Below, one piece after another: positions 26,783-35,624 of a stretch of DNA of 64,000 nucleotides; within the stretch, counting starts at the first letter, position 1, and each line of letters begins with the position of its first letter. A program made the position numbers and the translations under genes. Under the pieces are notes generated by a model that did not search any database, was not told the origin of the DNA, and saw only the letters and a program-made list of their open reading frames with translations. This DNA comes from Polaribacter sargassicola (GTDB lineage Bacteria > Bacteroidota > Bacteroidia > Flavobacteriales > Flavobacteriaceae): NCBI RefSeq assembly GCF_021991835.1, contig NZ_JAHDAU010000003.1:310001-374000 (forward strand), given 5' to 3'.

Positions 26783-28267
26783 TTATTTTTTTACTAATTG
26801 CTTAATTTTAATATTAAAAGCAGCAAATATTAAAGTCATAAACGGACTTAACCAGTTAAAAATAGCATAGAAAAAGTATTCTGAAACAGAGACTCCTAAT
26901 ACTCCAGATTGATAAGCTCCACAAGTATTCCAAGGGATTAAAACAGAAGTTACAGTACCAGAATCTTCTAAAGTTCTACTTAAATTTTCTGGCGCTAAGC
27001 CTTTATCTTCATAAGCTTTTTTAAACATTTTACCAGGCACTACAATTGCTAAATACTGGTCTGAAGCTGTTATATTTAAAGCTAAACAACTTGCTACTGT
27101 ACTTGCAAATAAGCCAAAAATAGAAGATGCTAAACTTAACAAAGCTTTACTAATTCTTGCCAAAGCACCAATTGCATCCATAATTCCACCAAATACCATT
27201 GCACAAATTATCAACCAAATTGTACCTAACATTCCGCTCATTCCTCCTGCAGAAAACAGGTCATTTAATTCTTCGCTAGTAGTTGTTACTGCAGAGTCTA
27301 CCGTAATTGCATTCATAACCCCTTTATAAGCAGATTTTATAGTTATTGTATCTGCACCAGCAACATTCATTACTATTTCTGGTTGGGCAATTATAGCTAC
27401 TATACCAGCAAATAAAGTACCTACTAACAAAGCTACCAAAGGTTCTGTCTTTTTTATAATTAGAAAAATTACTGTTACAGGAACAATAAATAACCAAGGC
27501 GAAATATTAAAAGCGGCATCTATTGCAGCTAATTTATCTGACACGTCTGGCGTACCTGTTGTTTCTATAGAAAAGCCAATAATTACAAAAATCAATAATG
27601 TAACTACAATTGTTGGTATGGTAGTTAATGACATATATTTAATATGCGTAAACAAATCTCCTCCAGCCATTGTAGGCGCAAGATTTGTTGTATCGGACAA
27701 TGGAGACATTTTATCACCAAAATAAGCCCCAGACAACACGGCTCCTGCTGTCATACCAGCAGAAATACCTAATGTATTACCAATACCAACTAAAGCAATA
27801 CCAACTGTTGCAGAGGTTGTCCAAGAACTTCCGGTTGCTATAGATATAATTGCACAAATAATTACAGAAGCTGCTAGAAATATAGTTGGATTCAAAATTT
27901 GTAACCCATAATAAATCATAGAAGGAATAATACCACTTATTAACCAAGTTCCTGCTAGAGCACCAACCATTAATAATATTAAAATAGCTCCAGAAGTAGA
28001 TTTTATATTTTCAGAAACCTCTTCCATCATTTGTTTATAAGAAACCTTATTCTTAAAACCAACAATTGCAGCTACTGCTGCACCCATTAATAAGATAAAT
28101 TGATTACTACCACTTAAAGCATCATCTCCATAAATAAAAAAAACATTATAGAATAACATTGCAATTAATGCAAAAACAGGTATTAGAGCTTCCCAAATAT
28201 TAAGTTCTTTATTTTCTATAATATTTTCGTCTTGCGGTTTTGTTGGTGTAATATTTTTACTCTCCAT
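26783..28267 (-). CDS. nhaC: Na+/H+ antiporter, NhaC family
   Basis: A 494-residue inner-membrane carrier with about eleven hydrophobic helices. Family segments include GSNQFILLMGAAVAAIVGFKN, SGAILILLMVGALAGTWLISGIIPSMIYYGL, ATGSSWTTSATVGIALVGIG, and GAYFGDKMSPLSDTTNLAPTMAG, a strongly conserved ion-path motif. LEDSGTVTSVLIPWNTCGAYQSGVLGV lies near the C-terminus. It exports Na+ in exchange for protons, suiting a marine habitat. The hydrophilic start MESKNITPTKPQDENIIENKEL is plausible as a cytoplasmic N-terminus. It lies directly upstream of the acetyltransferase gene with a 4-base gap. Confidence 0.93.
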   Translation of the reverse strand: MESKNITPTKPQDENIIENKELNIWEALIPVFALIAMLFYNVFFIYGDDALSGSNQFILLMGAAVAAIVGFKNKVSYKQMMEEVSENIKSTSGAILILLMVGALAGTWLISGIIPSMIYYGLQILNPTIFLAASVIICAIISIATGSSWTTSATVGIALVGIGNTLGISAGMTAGAVLSGAYFGDKMSPLSDTTNLAPTMAGGDLFTHIKYMSLTTIPTIVVTLLIFVIIGFSIETTGTPDVSDKLAAIDAAFNISPWLFIVPVTVIFLIIKKTEPLVALLVGTLFAGIVAIIAQPEIVMNVAGADTITIKSAYKGVMNAITVDSAVTTTSEELNDLFSAGGMSGMLGTIWLIICAMVFGGIMDAIGALARISKALLSLASSIFGLFASTVASCLALNITASDQYLAIVVPGKMFKKAYEDKGLAPENLSRTLEDSGTVTSVLIPWNTCGAYQSGVLGVSVSEYFFYAIFNWLSPFMTLIFAAFNIKIKQLVKK

Positions 28268-28484
28268 ATAATTAAATTTTCATTCTGTAATGTTACGATA
28301 TTACTAAGTTTTATACAAAATTGATTTAAGTAATTTATACTACATACTTTGTTTTTGTAACAATTTATTATTTTTATGTTCTCTTTTCTAAAAAATATTC
28401 TTTTCTTTCTAAAAGAAAAATCAACCTAAAGAAATAAAAAACATATTTTACTTGTGTTTTTATTCTAAATTAAGCAACCATCAA

Positions 28485-29111
28485 ATGCAAAATATTCGTT
28501 ACAAATATGTAGAACTAATAGTACTCTTTATTTTAATTCCTGTTAGTTTTATTTTTAACTATTCTTCTATACTAAAACTTATTATTGGAGGTTTAGGTTT
28601 TGTATACACTTTATATATTCTATTAAAAACAGAAAACAATATTTTTAAAATAAGAAAAAACATTAACTGGAAATCTTTTTGGACAACAACCTTGGTTAAG
28701 TTTCTTTTAATTGTAATAACAACCATCTTTTTTGTTTGGTATACAGACGCAAATAATCTTTTTTACGTAGTATTAAACAAACCTAAACTATGGATACTTA
28801 TTTTACTTTTCTATTCTATTTTTTCTGTTTATCCACAAGAATTAATTTATAGAACTTTCTTCTTTAAACGATATAAAATGCTATTTAGCAATGAAAAAAT
28901 GTTGATTTTAATGAATGCTATTCTATTTTCTATGGCACATTTATTATTTAAAAAGGCTTTAGTTTTACTACTTACTTTTATTGGTGGAATTCTTTTTACT
29001 TTTACTTATAAGAAAACAAATTCTACTTTACTTGTATCTATAGAACATAGTATTTATGGTTGCTGGCTTTTTACAGTTGGTATGGGAAACATGTTAGGCT
29101 TCCCATCTTAA
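28485..29111 (+). CDS. CPBP-family intramembrane glutamic endopeptidase-like protein
   Basis: 208 residues from the ATG at 28485; the TTG at 28452 is less likely. About six TM helices are present. The CPBP motif 1, normally EExxxR, reads QELIYRTFFFKRY, so the first Glu is Gln while the second Glu and the Arg are kept. Motif 2 is FSMAHLLF and motif 3 is SIEHSIYGCW, both with the expected His. The catalytic Glu that remains may suffice, or the protein may be inactive. CPBP proteins process prenylated or bacteriocin-related substrates in some bacteria; the substrate here is unknown. It converges on the 29117 gene with only 5 bases between the stops. Confidence 0.78.
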   Translation: MQNIRYKYVELIVLFILIPVSFIFNYSSILKLIIGGLGFVYTLYILLKTENNIFKIRKNINWKSFWTTTLVKFLLIVITTIFFVWYTDANNLFYVVLNKPKLWILILLFYSIFSVYPQELIYRTFFFKRYKMLFSNEKMLILMNAILFSMAHLLFKKALVLLLTFIGGILFTFTYKKTNSTLLVSIEHSIYGCWLFTVGMGNMLGFPS

Positions 29112-29116
29112 AAAGT

Positions 29117-31075
29117 TTATATTTTAGAAAAAATAATTTTTTCTGATTGTTTAGCTACCATTTTACCATAAAACTCTTTTAGAGCTCCGTAATACTGAGG
29201 TATTATAACTGCTTTATTAATTTGTAAAGTTGAAATCACCTGAATTACAGATCCTTTTTGAGTGATTTCATATTTAAAAACAGCCAGATTATCTGGTAAA
29301 CCTATTGCTATTGTTTCTGGTAGTTTTTCTACCTTATATCCTGCTGGTATAGTTATAGATACATTGTTTTTATTTTTCCATGGAGTAGCAAAATCTACAG
29401 GAAATTTTCTATCTTCTAACTTAAAAGGATTTGTATGAGATGTTAAAAATAACAAAGGTTCTATATATAGTTTACCATTTATTTCTTCTACTAAATCTTC
29501 GCTACTTAATTGTAAAATTCTTAAAATAGGCTTAGAGATATCTAAACTATTATTAACTCTAAAACCATCTATTTCTATATTATAATTTTCTTCTAATTGG
29601 GTAATTACACTTTCTTCTTTAAGGTGATTATAATCTTTTCTATAACTTAAAGCACTATAATCTTTAAACTTAGACCTCATTATACCTTCAGCAATTAAGT
29701 CTTCAGAAATTTTTACCGATAAGTTATTATCTTCTTCTGCGTATATAGATGTATTAAGACTTACCCAAGAAGAATTACCTTCTTTAGTAACTTTTCTTCC
29801 ATTCCAATTTAAGGTTCTTTCTGGTAATGTATTTGGCAAACTAAAAGGTTCTGTTGCATCTAATAACACATAACTTCCATTATTAAACTCTACCATAGAA
29901 ATTACATAATTAAACCCATCTAAAGTAGGAAAAACCGGCACTCCATTTGCTCTAGTACTTACAAGAACAGGATTGGCTTCTAAACCTGCAAAACGCAACA
30001 TAGATGTTAACATTAAATTTATTTCTGCAACATTACCAACTCTATCTTTAAATGCTTTTCTAACACCTACATCTGTATATTTACTATTGTAACCATTCCA
30101 TTTTACTTTACCTTTAACAAAATTTAAAATAGCTATAATTTTTTGTGAGTCTGAACTAACTGTTGCCAATATTTCTTCTAACTCATCTTTATAATAACCT
30201 GTTTTATTTAATTCTGCACCAAAACTAGATGTCTTAAAAATTTTCTTACTAACATCTTCCCATGAATTAGAGTATGTTGTAACATCTCCACCTATTCTTA
30301 AAAAATCTTCTTGAGTTAGCTCAAATTTCATGCTACCTCTATAATTATCTATATTACTTACATATGGTTCATTATCTTTTAATGCAGGTATATTATCTCC
30401 ATTAAAAGTAAAAACATCTACCCTAAAATCTGTATCACCAACTTTTCCGGTTTTAGATTCTTGCTGCATTGGTATTGTGTAATACCCTTTACTTCTTTTA
30501 TTAAAAATATAAAATTCTGGAATTTCTACTCGGTAATCTAAACTTTTAACCGGTATACCAAACTGAAATTGCAAATCGTTTATAGAACTAGTATAAGGAG
30601 AAGTTAAAGTATATTTTAATTCTATTACGCAGCCTTCTGTTATATTGGGCATTGTAATTTTTTTTATACTATAATACTTATTTTTATTTTCTTCGAAAAT
30701 ACTTTTTTTAGTAAGTTTTTCTTTCTCTACTTTATTATCAACTAAAAAATAAGTGTAACCTTTTATAGAATTTACAGTTTGTGGTTCTCCATTTTCTGGG
30801 TCATAATAAGCAACAGATTTTGTTGCCTGATTAAAACCTTCTTTTGTATAAATTTTAATTCTTTCGTGAATTTCTGTTGTTAACTGGAAGCCCCTATTAG
30901 ATATATACATATAATAAGTTCTTCTTTTTCTAAATAAATAAGCAGCATCGGCCGTAGAATCTAAAGGATAAAATTTTTCTTCTATTTCCTCTTTAGAGAC
31001 CTTACCGAATTTATGATCTTGTGCTAAAATTGATAATTGACTTAATAATAATAGTAATAGTGTAATTTTTTTCAT
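29117..31075 (-). CDS. DUF3857 / transglutaminase-like exported protein, catalytic Cys absent
   Basis: A 652-residue protein with signal peptide ending near SILAQ. The N-terminal half is DUF3857-like (FQLTTEIHERIKIYTKEGFNQATKSVAYYD, ITEGCVIELKYTLTSPYTSSINDLQFQFGIPV). The transglutaminase-like core around 320-410 reads FKDRVGNVAEINLMLTSMLRFAGLEANPVLVSTR, GFNYVISMVEF and YVLLDATEPF. In active members the first segment carries a Cys (G-D/N-C) and the second an N-H-V; here both positions are substituted and only the Asp-containing segment remains. The domain is therefore probably non-enzymatic. It follows the partner gene by 2 bases and they surely share a transcript. Confidence 0.85.
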   Translation of the reverse strand: MKKITLLLLLLSQLSILAQDHKFGKVSKEEIEEKFYPLDSTADAAYLFRKRRTYYMYISNRGFQLTTEIHERIKIYTKEGFNQATKSVAYYDPENGEPQTVNSIKGYTYFLVDNKVEKEKLTKKSIFEENKNKYYSIKKITMPNITEGCVIELKYTLTSPYTSSINDLQFQFGIPVKSLDYRVEIPEFYIFNKRSKGYYTIPMQQESKTGKVGDTDFRVDVFTFNGDNIPALKDNEPYVSNIDNYRGSMKFELTQEDFLRIGGDVTTYSNSWEDVSKKIFKTSSFGAELNKTGYYKDELEEILATVSSDSQKIIAILNFVKGKVKWNGYNSKYTDVGVRKAFKDRVGNVAEINLMLTSMLRFAGLEANPVLVSTRANGVPVFPTLDGFNYVISMVEFNNGSYVLLDATEPFSLPNTLPERTLNWNGRKVTKEGNSSWVSLNTSIYAEEDNNLSVKISEDLIAEGIMRSKFKDYSALSYRKDYNHLKEESVITQLEENYNIEIDGFRVNNSLDISKPILRILQLSSEDLVEEINGKLYIEPLLFLTSHTNPFKLEDRKFPVDFATPWKNKNNVSITIPAGYKVEKLPETIAIGLPDNLAVFKYEITQKGSVIQVISTLQINKAVIIPQYYGALKEFYGKMVAKQSEKIIFSKI

Positions 31076-31077
31076 GC

Positions 31078-32991
31078 TTATTTATTTTTTACGACTGCAA
31101 TTCTTAAATTTTCTGATTTAGAAATACTTCTTCTAAAATTTCTGTATAGTTTATAATCTTCTTTTGAATAAACCCCTGCTTTTATTAGCATTATTTTTTT
31201 ATACTTAAACGTAGTATCATTTACTTTAGTAAAAGTTACTTTATAACTACCAAATTTTGTGTTAAGTATTTTTTCTGAAGGCAAAACAGTTAATGAATAG
31301 TCTTTAGGTATTATAATTTCATATTCATCTACATCTTTATAACCTCTAGAAATTTTTAGAGGTAATTTTCTAGTTCTGTATCTTTTAGGCACAAAACTAT
31401 TTTTATTAAAAACATTTACCCTAAATAAATATTCTTGTTCATTAACAGAAGCATAATTTTTAATTGAGGCTTGTACGTCTTCTGTAAAAGAAACTTTGTC
31501 TTTATCATTTAATAAATTAACAGATTCTATTTCTAAATTATTATTGTAGCTCCAAACGTTAGATTTATAATTTTTTATTAAATCTTCTTCATTAAAAGTG
31601 TCGTAATAAGAAACCGCATCGTATTGAAGGCCTTTAGAAACCATTTTTAAACTAGCCTTTAAGCTTCCGTCTGCTTCTAATTGTATTACAGCTTTAGATT
31701 CTTTTAAATTTGTATCATCTTTATATGCTGGTGTTCTTTTAACAATACCTCCTTCAGGTGTAATAACCAATACATTTCTATCGTCTGTAAAATCACCTAA
31801 AAAACCAAAAGGTATTGTTTGGCTTGTACATTCTAACCAAATATCATTTCCTTTATTAGGTATATTTAAAATTACATGATTTCCTTGCATACCAAAAAAA
31901 TCTTTCTCTATATTTCTTTGATCCTCTCCTGCCCAAATAACCGAATAATGAGATTCTACACCAACAGCATCTAATAACGCTTTTGTGTAATTTGTTAAAC
32001 CTTTACAGTCTCCGTAACCTACCTTATCTACTTCTGTAGCAGGTATTGGCATCCAACCACCTATACCTTCTTGTACACTTATATATCTTGTTTTATTTTG
32101 CATGTACTTGTACACAATTTTTGCTTTTTCAACAGGGTCTGTAACACCTTTAACAAGACTTATTACGTGTTGTTTAACCTCATCGGGTAAATTATCATTA
32201 CCATTTTTTAAATAATCATAACGCCATTTACCAAACTCACTCCAATCATTTGCTTTTCCTTTTATTTTCTTTAAAGTAAACTCATTTACACCAACTAATA
32301 ACCAAGGCATAATATCAGAAAATAAAGGTGCATTACTCTCATACTCCACCACTTTTTGATTATTCATTGTATAATTTATCTCAAATTCTGTTGAAGTATT
32401 TTCTACAGAATATGAATTAAAATTATTCTCTTTTTTTCTGATTTTAAAATGGTTAGGATTGTATACTTTGTAGTTACTTTTTTCTACTGATAAAAAATAT
32501 CCATTAATTGGATACCAACTAGGTATAAAACCTGTTGATGTTGTTTTGTATTCTGATTCGAAAACAACTGTATAAGGATATGATATGGGCGTAAAATCTA
32601 TATATTTTACTCTAGAATCTGAATACAGAGTACCGCCATCTACAGCACTAACATCTAAAAAGTCGTTTCTAGAATATTTATTTATTTTAGTACCAAAAGC
32701 ATCATAAATTACTGCAGATAGTTTTGTTATTTTGGTATCATCATCATAACTTTCTTGCATAGAAGCATAGCTATTACCTAACTTATTTAAAACGGTAACA
32801 ACTTTTCTTCTTGCCACAACCATTTCATCTACATCTGCAATCGTAATTTCTGTAGAATTATCTCTAATTACTGCATTTGCATTTTCTTTTAATGATGGTG
32901 GTATTAGTAAAGCTGAAAGGTTTATCTCTTGTGAAATACTTAAAAAAGGTAGAAATAAAAAAAATAGTTTGGGGGTAAGATTTTTGATCAT
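31078..32991 (-). CDS. DUF3857 / transglutaminase-like exported protein with Cys-His pair
   Basis: About 637 residues from the ATG at 32991 (MIKNLTPKLFFLFLPFLSISQ signal peptide). The longer ATG at 33033 lies inside a terminator hairpin and adds no recognisable sequence. The N-terminal DUF3857 region holds ADVDEMVVARRKVVTVLNKLGNSYA, YDAFGTKINKYSRNDFLD and PYTVVFESEYKT. The transglutaminase core has RYISVQEGIGGWMPIPATEVDKVGYGDCKGLTNYTKALLDAVG with nucleophile Cys, and GNHVILNIP with His. WLECTSQ has Glu where Asp is usual. No natural substrate is known for these Bacteroidetes proteins. It is paired with the next gene, whose Cys and His are lost. Confidence 0.87.
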   Translation of the reverse strand: MIKNLTPKLFFLFLPFLSISQEINLSALLIPPSLKENANAVIRDNSTEITIADVDEMVVARRKVVTVLNKLGNSYASMQESYDDDTKITKLSAVIYDAFGTKINKYSRNDFLDVSAVDGGTLYSDSRVKYIDFTPISYPYTVVFESEYKTTSTGFIPSWYPINGYFLSVEKSNYKVYNPNHFKIRKKENNFNSYSVENTSTEFEINYTMNNQKVVEYESNAPLFSDIMPWLLVGVNEFTLKKIKGKANDWSEFGKWRYDYLKNGNDNLPDEVKQHVISLVKGVTDPVEKAKIVYKYMQNKTRYISVQEGIGGWMPIPATEVDKVGYGDCKGLTNYTKALLDAVGVESHYSVIWAGEDQRNIEKDFFGMQGNHVILNIPNKGNDIWLECTSQTIPFGFLGDFTDDRNVLVITPEGGIVKRTPAYKDDTNLKESKAVIQLEADGSLKASLKMVSKGLQYDAVSYYDTFNEEDLIKNYKSNVWSYNNNLEIESVNLLNDKDKVSFTEDVQASIKNYASVNEQEYLFRVNVFNKNSFVPKRYRTRKLPLKISRGYKDVDEYEIIIPKDYSLTVLPSEKILNTKFGSYKVTFTKVNDTTFKYKKIMLIKAGVYSKEDYKLYRNFRRSISKSENLRIAVVKNK

Positions 32992-33020
32992 GTTAATTAT
33001 TAAAAGTCCCCACAATATAA

Positions 33021-33059
33021 AAAAGAAACCCAAAACATTAAATGTTTTGGGTTTCTTTT
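33021..33059 (-). terminator. Terminator of yceI, upstream of the DUF3857 pair
   Basis: GAAACCCAAAACAT pairs perfectly with ATGTTTTGGGTTTC around TAA, flanked by A and T runs. It sits 28 bases past the yceI stop on the minus strand and separates yceI from the DUF3857 genes. It also rules against the upstream ATG at 33033 for the latter. Confidence 0.85.
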
Positions 33060-33086
33060 TATTTAAAATTTATTAAACTAAATAAT

Positions 33087-33728
33087 TTATGCTTTTGTTT
33101 TTACAACAAAAGAAAATTCTATAATATCATCTATAAATTTATCTTTTAAATTTTCGAAGAAAGATTTAGAACCATATTTTACGTTAAAATCTGCTCTGTT
33201 AACATTAAATGTTTCACTTGCAAAAGTAGTTACACCATTTTCTGTAGTAACAGTTGCTGGTATAGTTATGCTTTTAGTTACATCTTTAATTGTTAAATTA
33301 CCTGTAACAGCCAATTTACCTTCTGTTTCTTCTACAGAAGTAATTACAAATTTAGACGTTGGATAAACTTCTACATCAAAAAAATCTGCATTAGTTAAAT
33401 GTCCTACTAATTTACCATTTCCACCATTATCTGCAGGAATATCTAAAACTTTAATAGACTTCATATCTACAACAAACTGACCGCTAACTAATTTACCTTC
33501 TTCAACTAAAATAGTTCCACTTTCTAAAGCTACAGTTCCGTTATGTGCGCCACCAGGTTTTGAACCTTTCCAGTTTAAAACAGAAATAGATGTATCTACA
33601 TTATTTAAATCTACTTTTTTATCTTCTACTTTTACAGCTTCTTTAACTGCTACTTCTTCTTTTTTTTCACTTTTACATGCAGTTAAAACTGATGCTACTA
33701 ATACTAATGATAAAACTATTTTTTTCAT
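33087..33728 (-). CDS. YceI-family lipoprotein
   Basis: A 213-residue lipoprotein with lipobox LVASVLTACKSEKKEE (Cys18). The YceI lipocalin-like domain runs from about 50 to the end: SVLNWKGSKPGGAHNGTVALESGTILVEEGKLVSGQFVVDMKSI, NGKLVGHLTNADFFDVEVYPTSKFVITSV, LTIKDVTKSITIPATV and FNVNRADFNVKYGSKSFF. YceI proteins bind isoprenoid or amphiphilic ligands in the periplasm; this ligand is unknown. It is monocistronic, with a perfect -7 element at 33772-33779 and its own terminator. Confidence 0.93.
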   Translation of the reverse strand: MKKIVLSLVLVASVLTACKSEKKEEVAVKEAVKVEDKKVDLNNVDTSISVLNWKGSKPGGAHNGTVALESGTILVEEGKLVSGQFVVDMKSIKVLDIPADNGGNGKLVGHLTNADFFDVEVYPTSKFVITSVEETEGKLAVTGNLTIKDVTKSITIPATVTTENGVTTFASETFNVNRADFNVKYGSKSFFENLKDKFIDDIIEFSFVVKTKA

Positions 33729-33771
33729 TTTTATTGGATTTAGTTATTTTTCGATTTTTTATATTACAGGT

Positions 33772-33779
33772 CAAATATA
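33772..33779 (-). promoter_or_regulatory. -7 element of yceI
   Basis: On the minus strand it reads TATATTTG, a perfect TAnnTTTG, 43 bases upstream of the yceI ATG at 33728. The tcdA operon ends at 33806, immediately upstream. Confidence 0.45.
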
Positions 33780-33805
33780 TACAAAATTATTTTCCTTGGA
33801 AACTA

Positions 33806-34522
33806 TTATTTACTTTTTAAAATAAAATTAACAACATGTGCTGCTGCTTGCAAGCCAAAAGCTGCTGGCATGTAACTAATAGTACCATAATAAGATTTTT
33901 TAAAATTGGTACCATCTGTAATTTTAACACTTGCTGGTATTTGTACTTCATCAGAAAAAACAGCTTTTACACCTTTATCTACTTTGCGCTCTTTTAATCT
34001 TTTACGTAAAACCCTCGCCATTGTACAATTTTTTGTTTTGGCAATATCTCTTACTTTTATTTTTGTTGCATCTAATTTACCACCTGCACCCATAGAAGAA
34101 ATTATTTTTACCTTTTTTCTTCTTGCTGCCACTATTAAATTTACTTTTGGTGTAATACTGTCTATGCAATCTAGTACATAATCAAACTCTTTAGAAACAA
34201 TTTCATAAGCTCTTTCTGGCGATAAAAATTCTTGTAAAACTGTTAATTCTATTTCTGGATTAATGTCTTTTAATCGATCTTTTAAAACAGCTACTTTTGC
34301 TTTTCCTATGGTAGAATTTAATGCTGGTAATTGTCTGTTTTTATTAGTTTCATCAAAAACATCACCATCTACAATAGTCATTTTATTTACACCTGCTCTT
34401 GCTATAAATTCTGCAGCATAAGAGCCAACACCACCTAAACCAACTACTAAAATATTGGCATTTTGTAATTTTTTTAATCCTTCTTCTTGGACTAATAACT
34501 GGGTACGTTCTAACCAACTCAT
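33806..34522 (-). CDS. tcdA: tRNA threonylcarbamoyladenosine dehydratase (ThiF/MoeB-like, TcdA/YgdL)
   Basis: A 238-residue E1-like ATP-dependent enzyme. The nucleotide-binding Rossmann motif is VVGLGGVGSYAAEFIARAGV (about 26-45). The adenylation-site residues are in DGDVFDETNKNRQLPA, followed by VLDCIDSITPKVNLIVAARRKKVKIISSMGAGGKLD and GTISYMPAAFGLQAAAHVV, all typical of the TcdA branch rather than MoeB. TcdA converts t6A37 in tRNA to its cyclic form. Its start codon overlaps the stop of tatD by one base, and dtd and rsgA lie just upstream. The operon therefore groups tRNA quality and ribosome assembly functions. Confidence 0.92.
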   Translation of the reverse strand: MSWLERTQLLVQEEGLKKLQNANILVVGLGGVGSYAAEFIARAGVNKMTIVDGDVFDETNKNRQLPALNSTIGKAKVAVLKDRLKDINPEIELTVLQEFLSPERAYEIVSKEFDYVLDCIDSITPKVNLIVAARRKKVKIISSMGAGGKLDATKIKVRDIAKTKNCTMARVLRKRLKERKVDKGVKAVFSDEVQIPASVKITDGTNFKKSYYGTISYMPAAFGLQAAAHVVNFILKSK

Positions 34523-35163
34523 TATATAAAAATAGTATTAAAATTTTGCTTTATTTCTTGTTGAAGTTCATCAATATTTATTTTTCTTATTGATGCTGCT
34601 TTTTTATAAACTTCTTCAATTGCAACTTCATTATCATCGGTTTCTAATAAAATAGATGCTAAAGGTAATTCTAAAAAAGTTTCTTGTAATTTTTTATTGG
34701 CAATAATAGCTGCTCCAAATGAAAGTAATATTCCGTTTTTTACACAACTTTCTGCCAATTGAATACTCTTATTAAATCCGTGTAAAATCCAAACTTGTTT
34801 GGGTTTCATTTCTTTTTTAAGTGCTATAATTTCTTGATGTGCTTTTACGCAATGTATAATTAATGGCTTTTGATACTTTTCTGAAAGTTGAATTTGTTTG
34901 ATAAGCACTTCTTTTTGCAACTCAAAATTAACATCAGTTAATTTATCTAATCCGCATTCTCCTAAAGCAAAACAATTTTTAGACTGTAGTTTATCTTCTA
35001 AAATAGACAATTGATTACCTAATTGTTCTTTTTTGATAAACCAAGGATGTATGCCTATTGAAAATGGTTTAGAAAAATCTTTAGAGTCTGGATAAGTATT
35101 TACGATTGAAAATACTTTTTTTCTTTCAGAAAAAGCATGTGTATGAACATCAATAAAAACCAT
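34522..35163 (-). CDS. TatD-family metal-dependent hydrolase
   Basis: A 213-residue TIM-barrel hydrolase, shorter than typical TatD (about 255-265). Metal ligands are visible in FIDVHTHAF (HxH at 6-8), FALGECGLDKL (Glu), PLIIHCVKAHQEI (His), WILHGFN (His) and LLETDDNEVAIEEVYKKAA (Asp). The missing length falls mainly at the C-terminus and in loops. TatD enzymes are Mg-dependent DNases/3'-5' exonucleases, but short Bacteroidetes members have no proven substrate. It is embedded in the dtd-tatD-tcdA operon, with 6 bases to dtd and a one-base overlap with tcdA. Confidence 0.86.
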   Translation of the reverse strand: MVFIDVHTHAFSERKKVFSIVNTYPDSKDFSKPFSIGIHPWFIKKEQLGNQLSILEDKLQSKNCFALGECGLDKLTDVNFELQKEVLIKQIQLSEKYQKPLIIHCVKAHQEIIALKKEMKPKQVWILHGFNKSIQLAESCVKNGILLSFGAAIIANKKLQETFLELPLASILLETDDNEVAIEEVYKKAASIRKINIDELQQEIKQNFNTIFI

Positions 35164-35169
35164 TAAAAA

Positions 35170-35622
35170 TTACTCTTTATTCTTAGAATCTATAATAATT
35201 GTAACAGGTCCGTCATTTAGCAATTCTACTTTCATATCTGCACCAAACTGACCTGTTTGTACTGTTTTGCCTAATTGATTTTCTAATGTTTTTACAAACT
35301 TTTCGTATAAAGGAATAGCCACATCTGGCTTTGCGGCTTTAATATAACTTGGTCTGTTTCCTTTTTTTGTTGATGCTTGTAATGTAAACTGACTTACCAC
35401 AATTACTTCTCCATTAATTTCTAAAAGAGAATTATTCATTACTCCTTTATCATCATTAAAAATACGAAGGTTTAAGATTTTACGAACCAACCAATCTATA
35501 TCTTCTTGTGTATCTTCATTTACAATACCTAATAAAACTAAAAGCCCAGATTTAATACCTGCAACTTTTTTTTGATTGATGGTAACACTTGCTTTAGAAA
35601 CTCTCTGTATAACAATTTTCAT
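35170..35622 (-). CDS. dtd: D-aminoacyl-tRNA deacylase
   Basis: A 150-residue DTD enzyme that removes D-amino acids and misloaded glycine from tRNA. It carries MKIVIQRVSKASVTI at the N-terminus, LVLLGIVNEDTQEDIDWLVRKILNLRIFNDD, VVSQFTLQASTKKGNRPSYIKAA with the active-site SQFTL, and FGADMKVELLNDGPVTIIID with the second signature GPVT. The length and both motifs are canonical. It lies 2 bases downstream of rsgA and 6 bases upstream of tatD, so translation is probably coupled. Confidence 0.96.
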   Translation of the reverse strand: MKIVIQRVSKASVTINQKKVAGIKSGLLVLLGIVNEDTQEDIDWLVRKILNLRIFNDDKGVMNNSLLEINGEVIVVSQFTLQASTKKGNRPSYIKAAKPDVAIPLYEKFVKTLENQLGKTVQTGQFGADMKVELLNDGPVTIIIDSKNKE

Positions 35623-35624
35623 AA

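Noticed and set aside
32992..33033. ATG at 33033 as start of the second DUF3857 protein
   Set aside because: It lies inside the yceI terminator hairpin; ATG 32991 opens a normal signal peptide.
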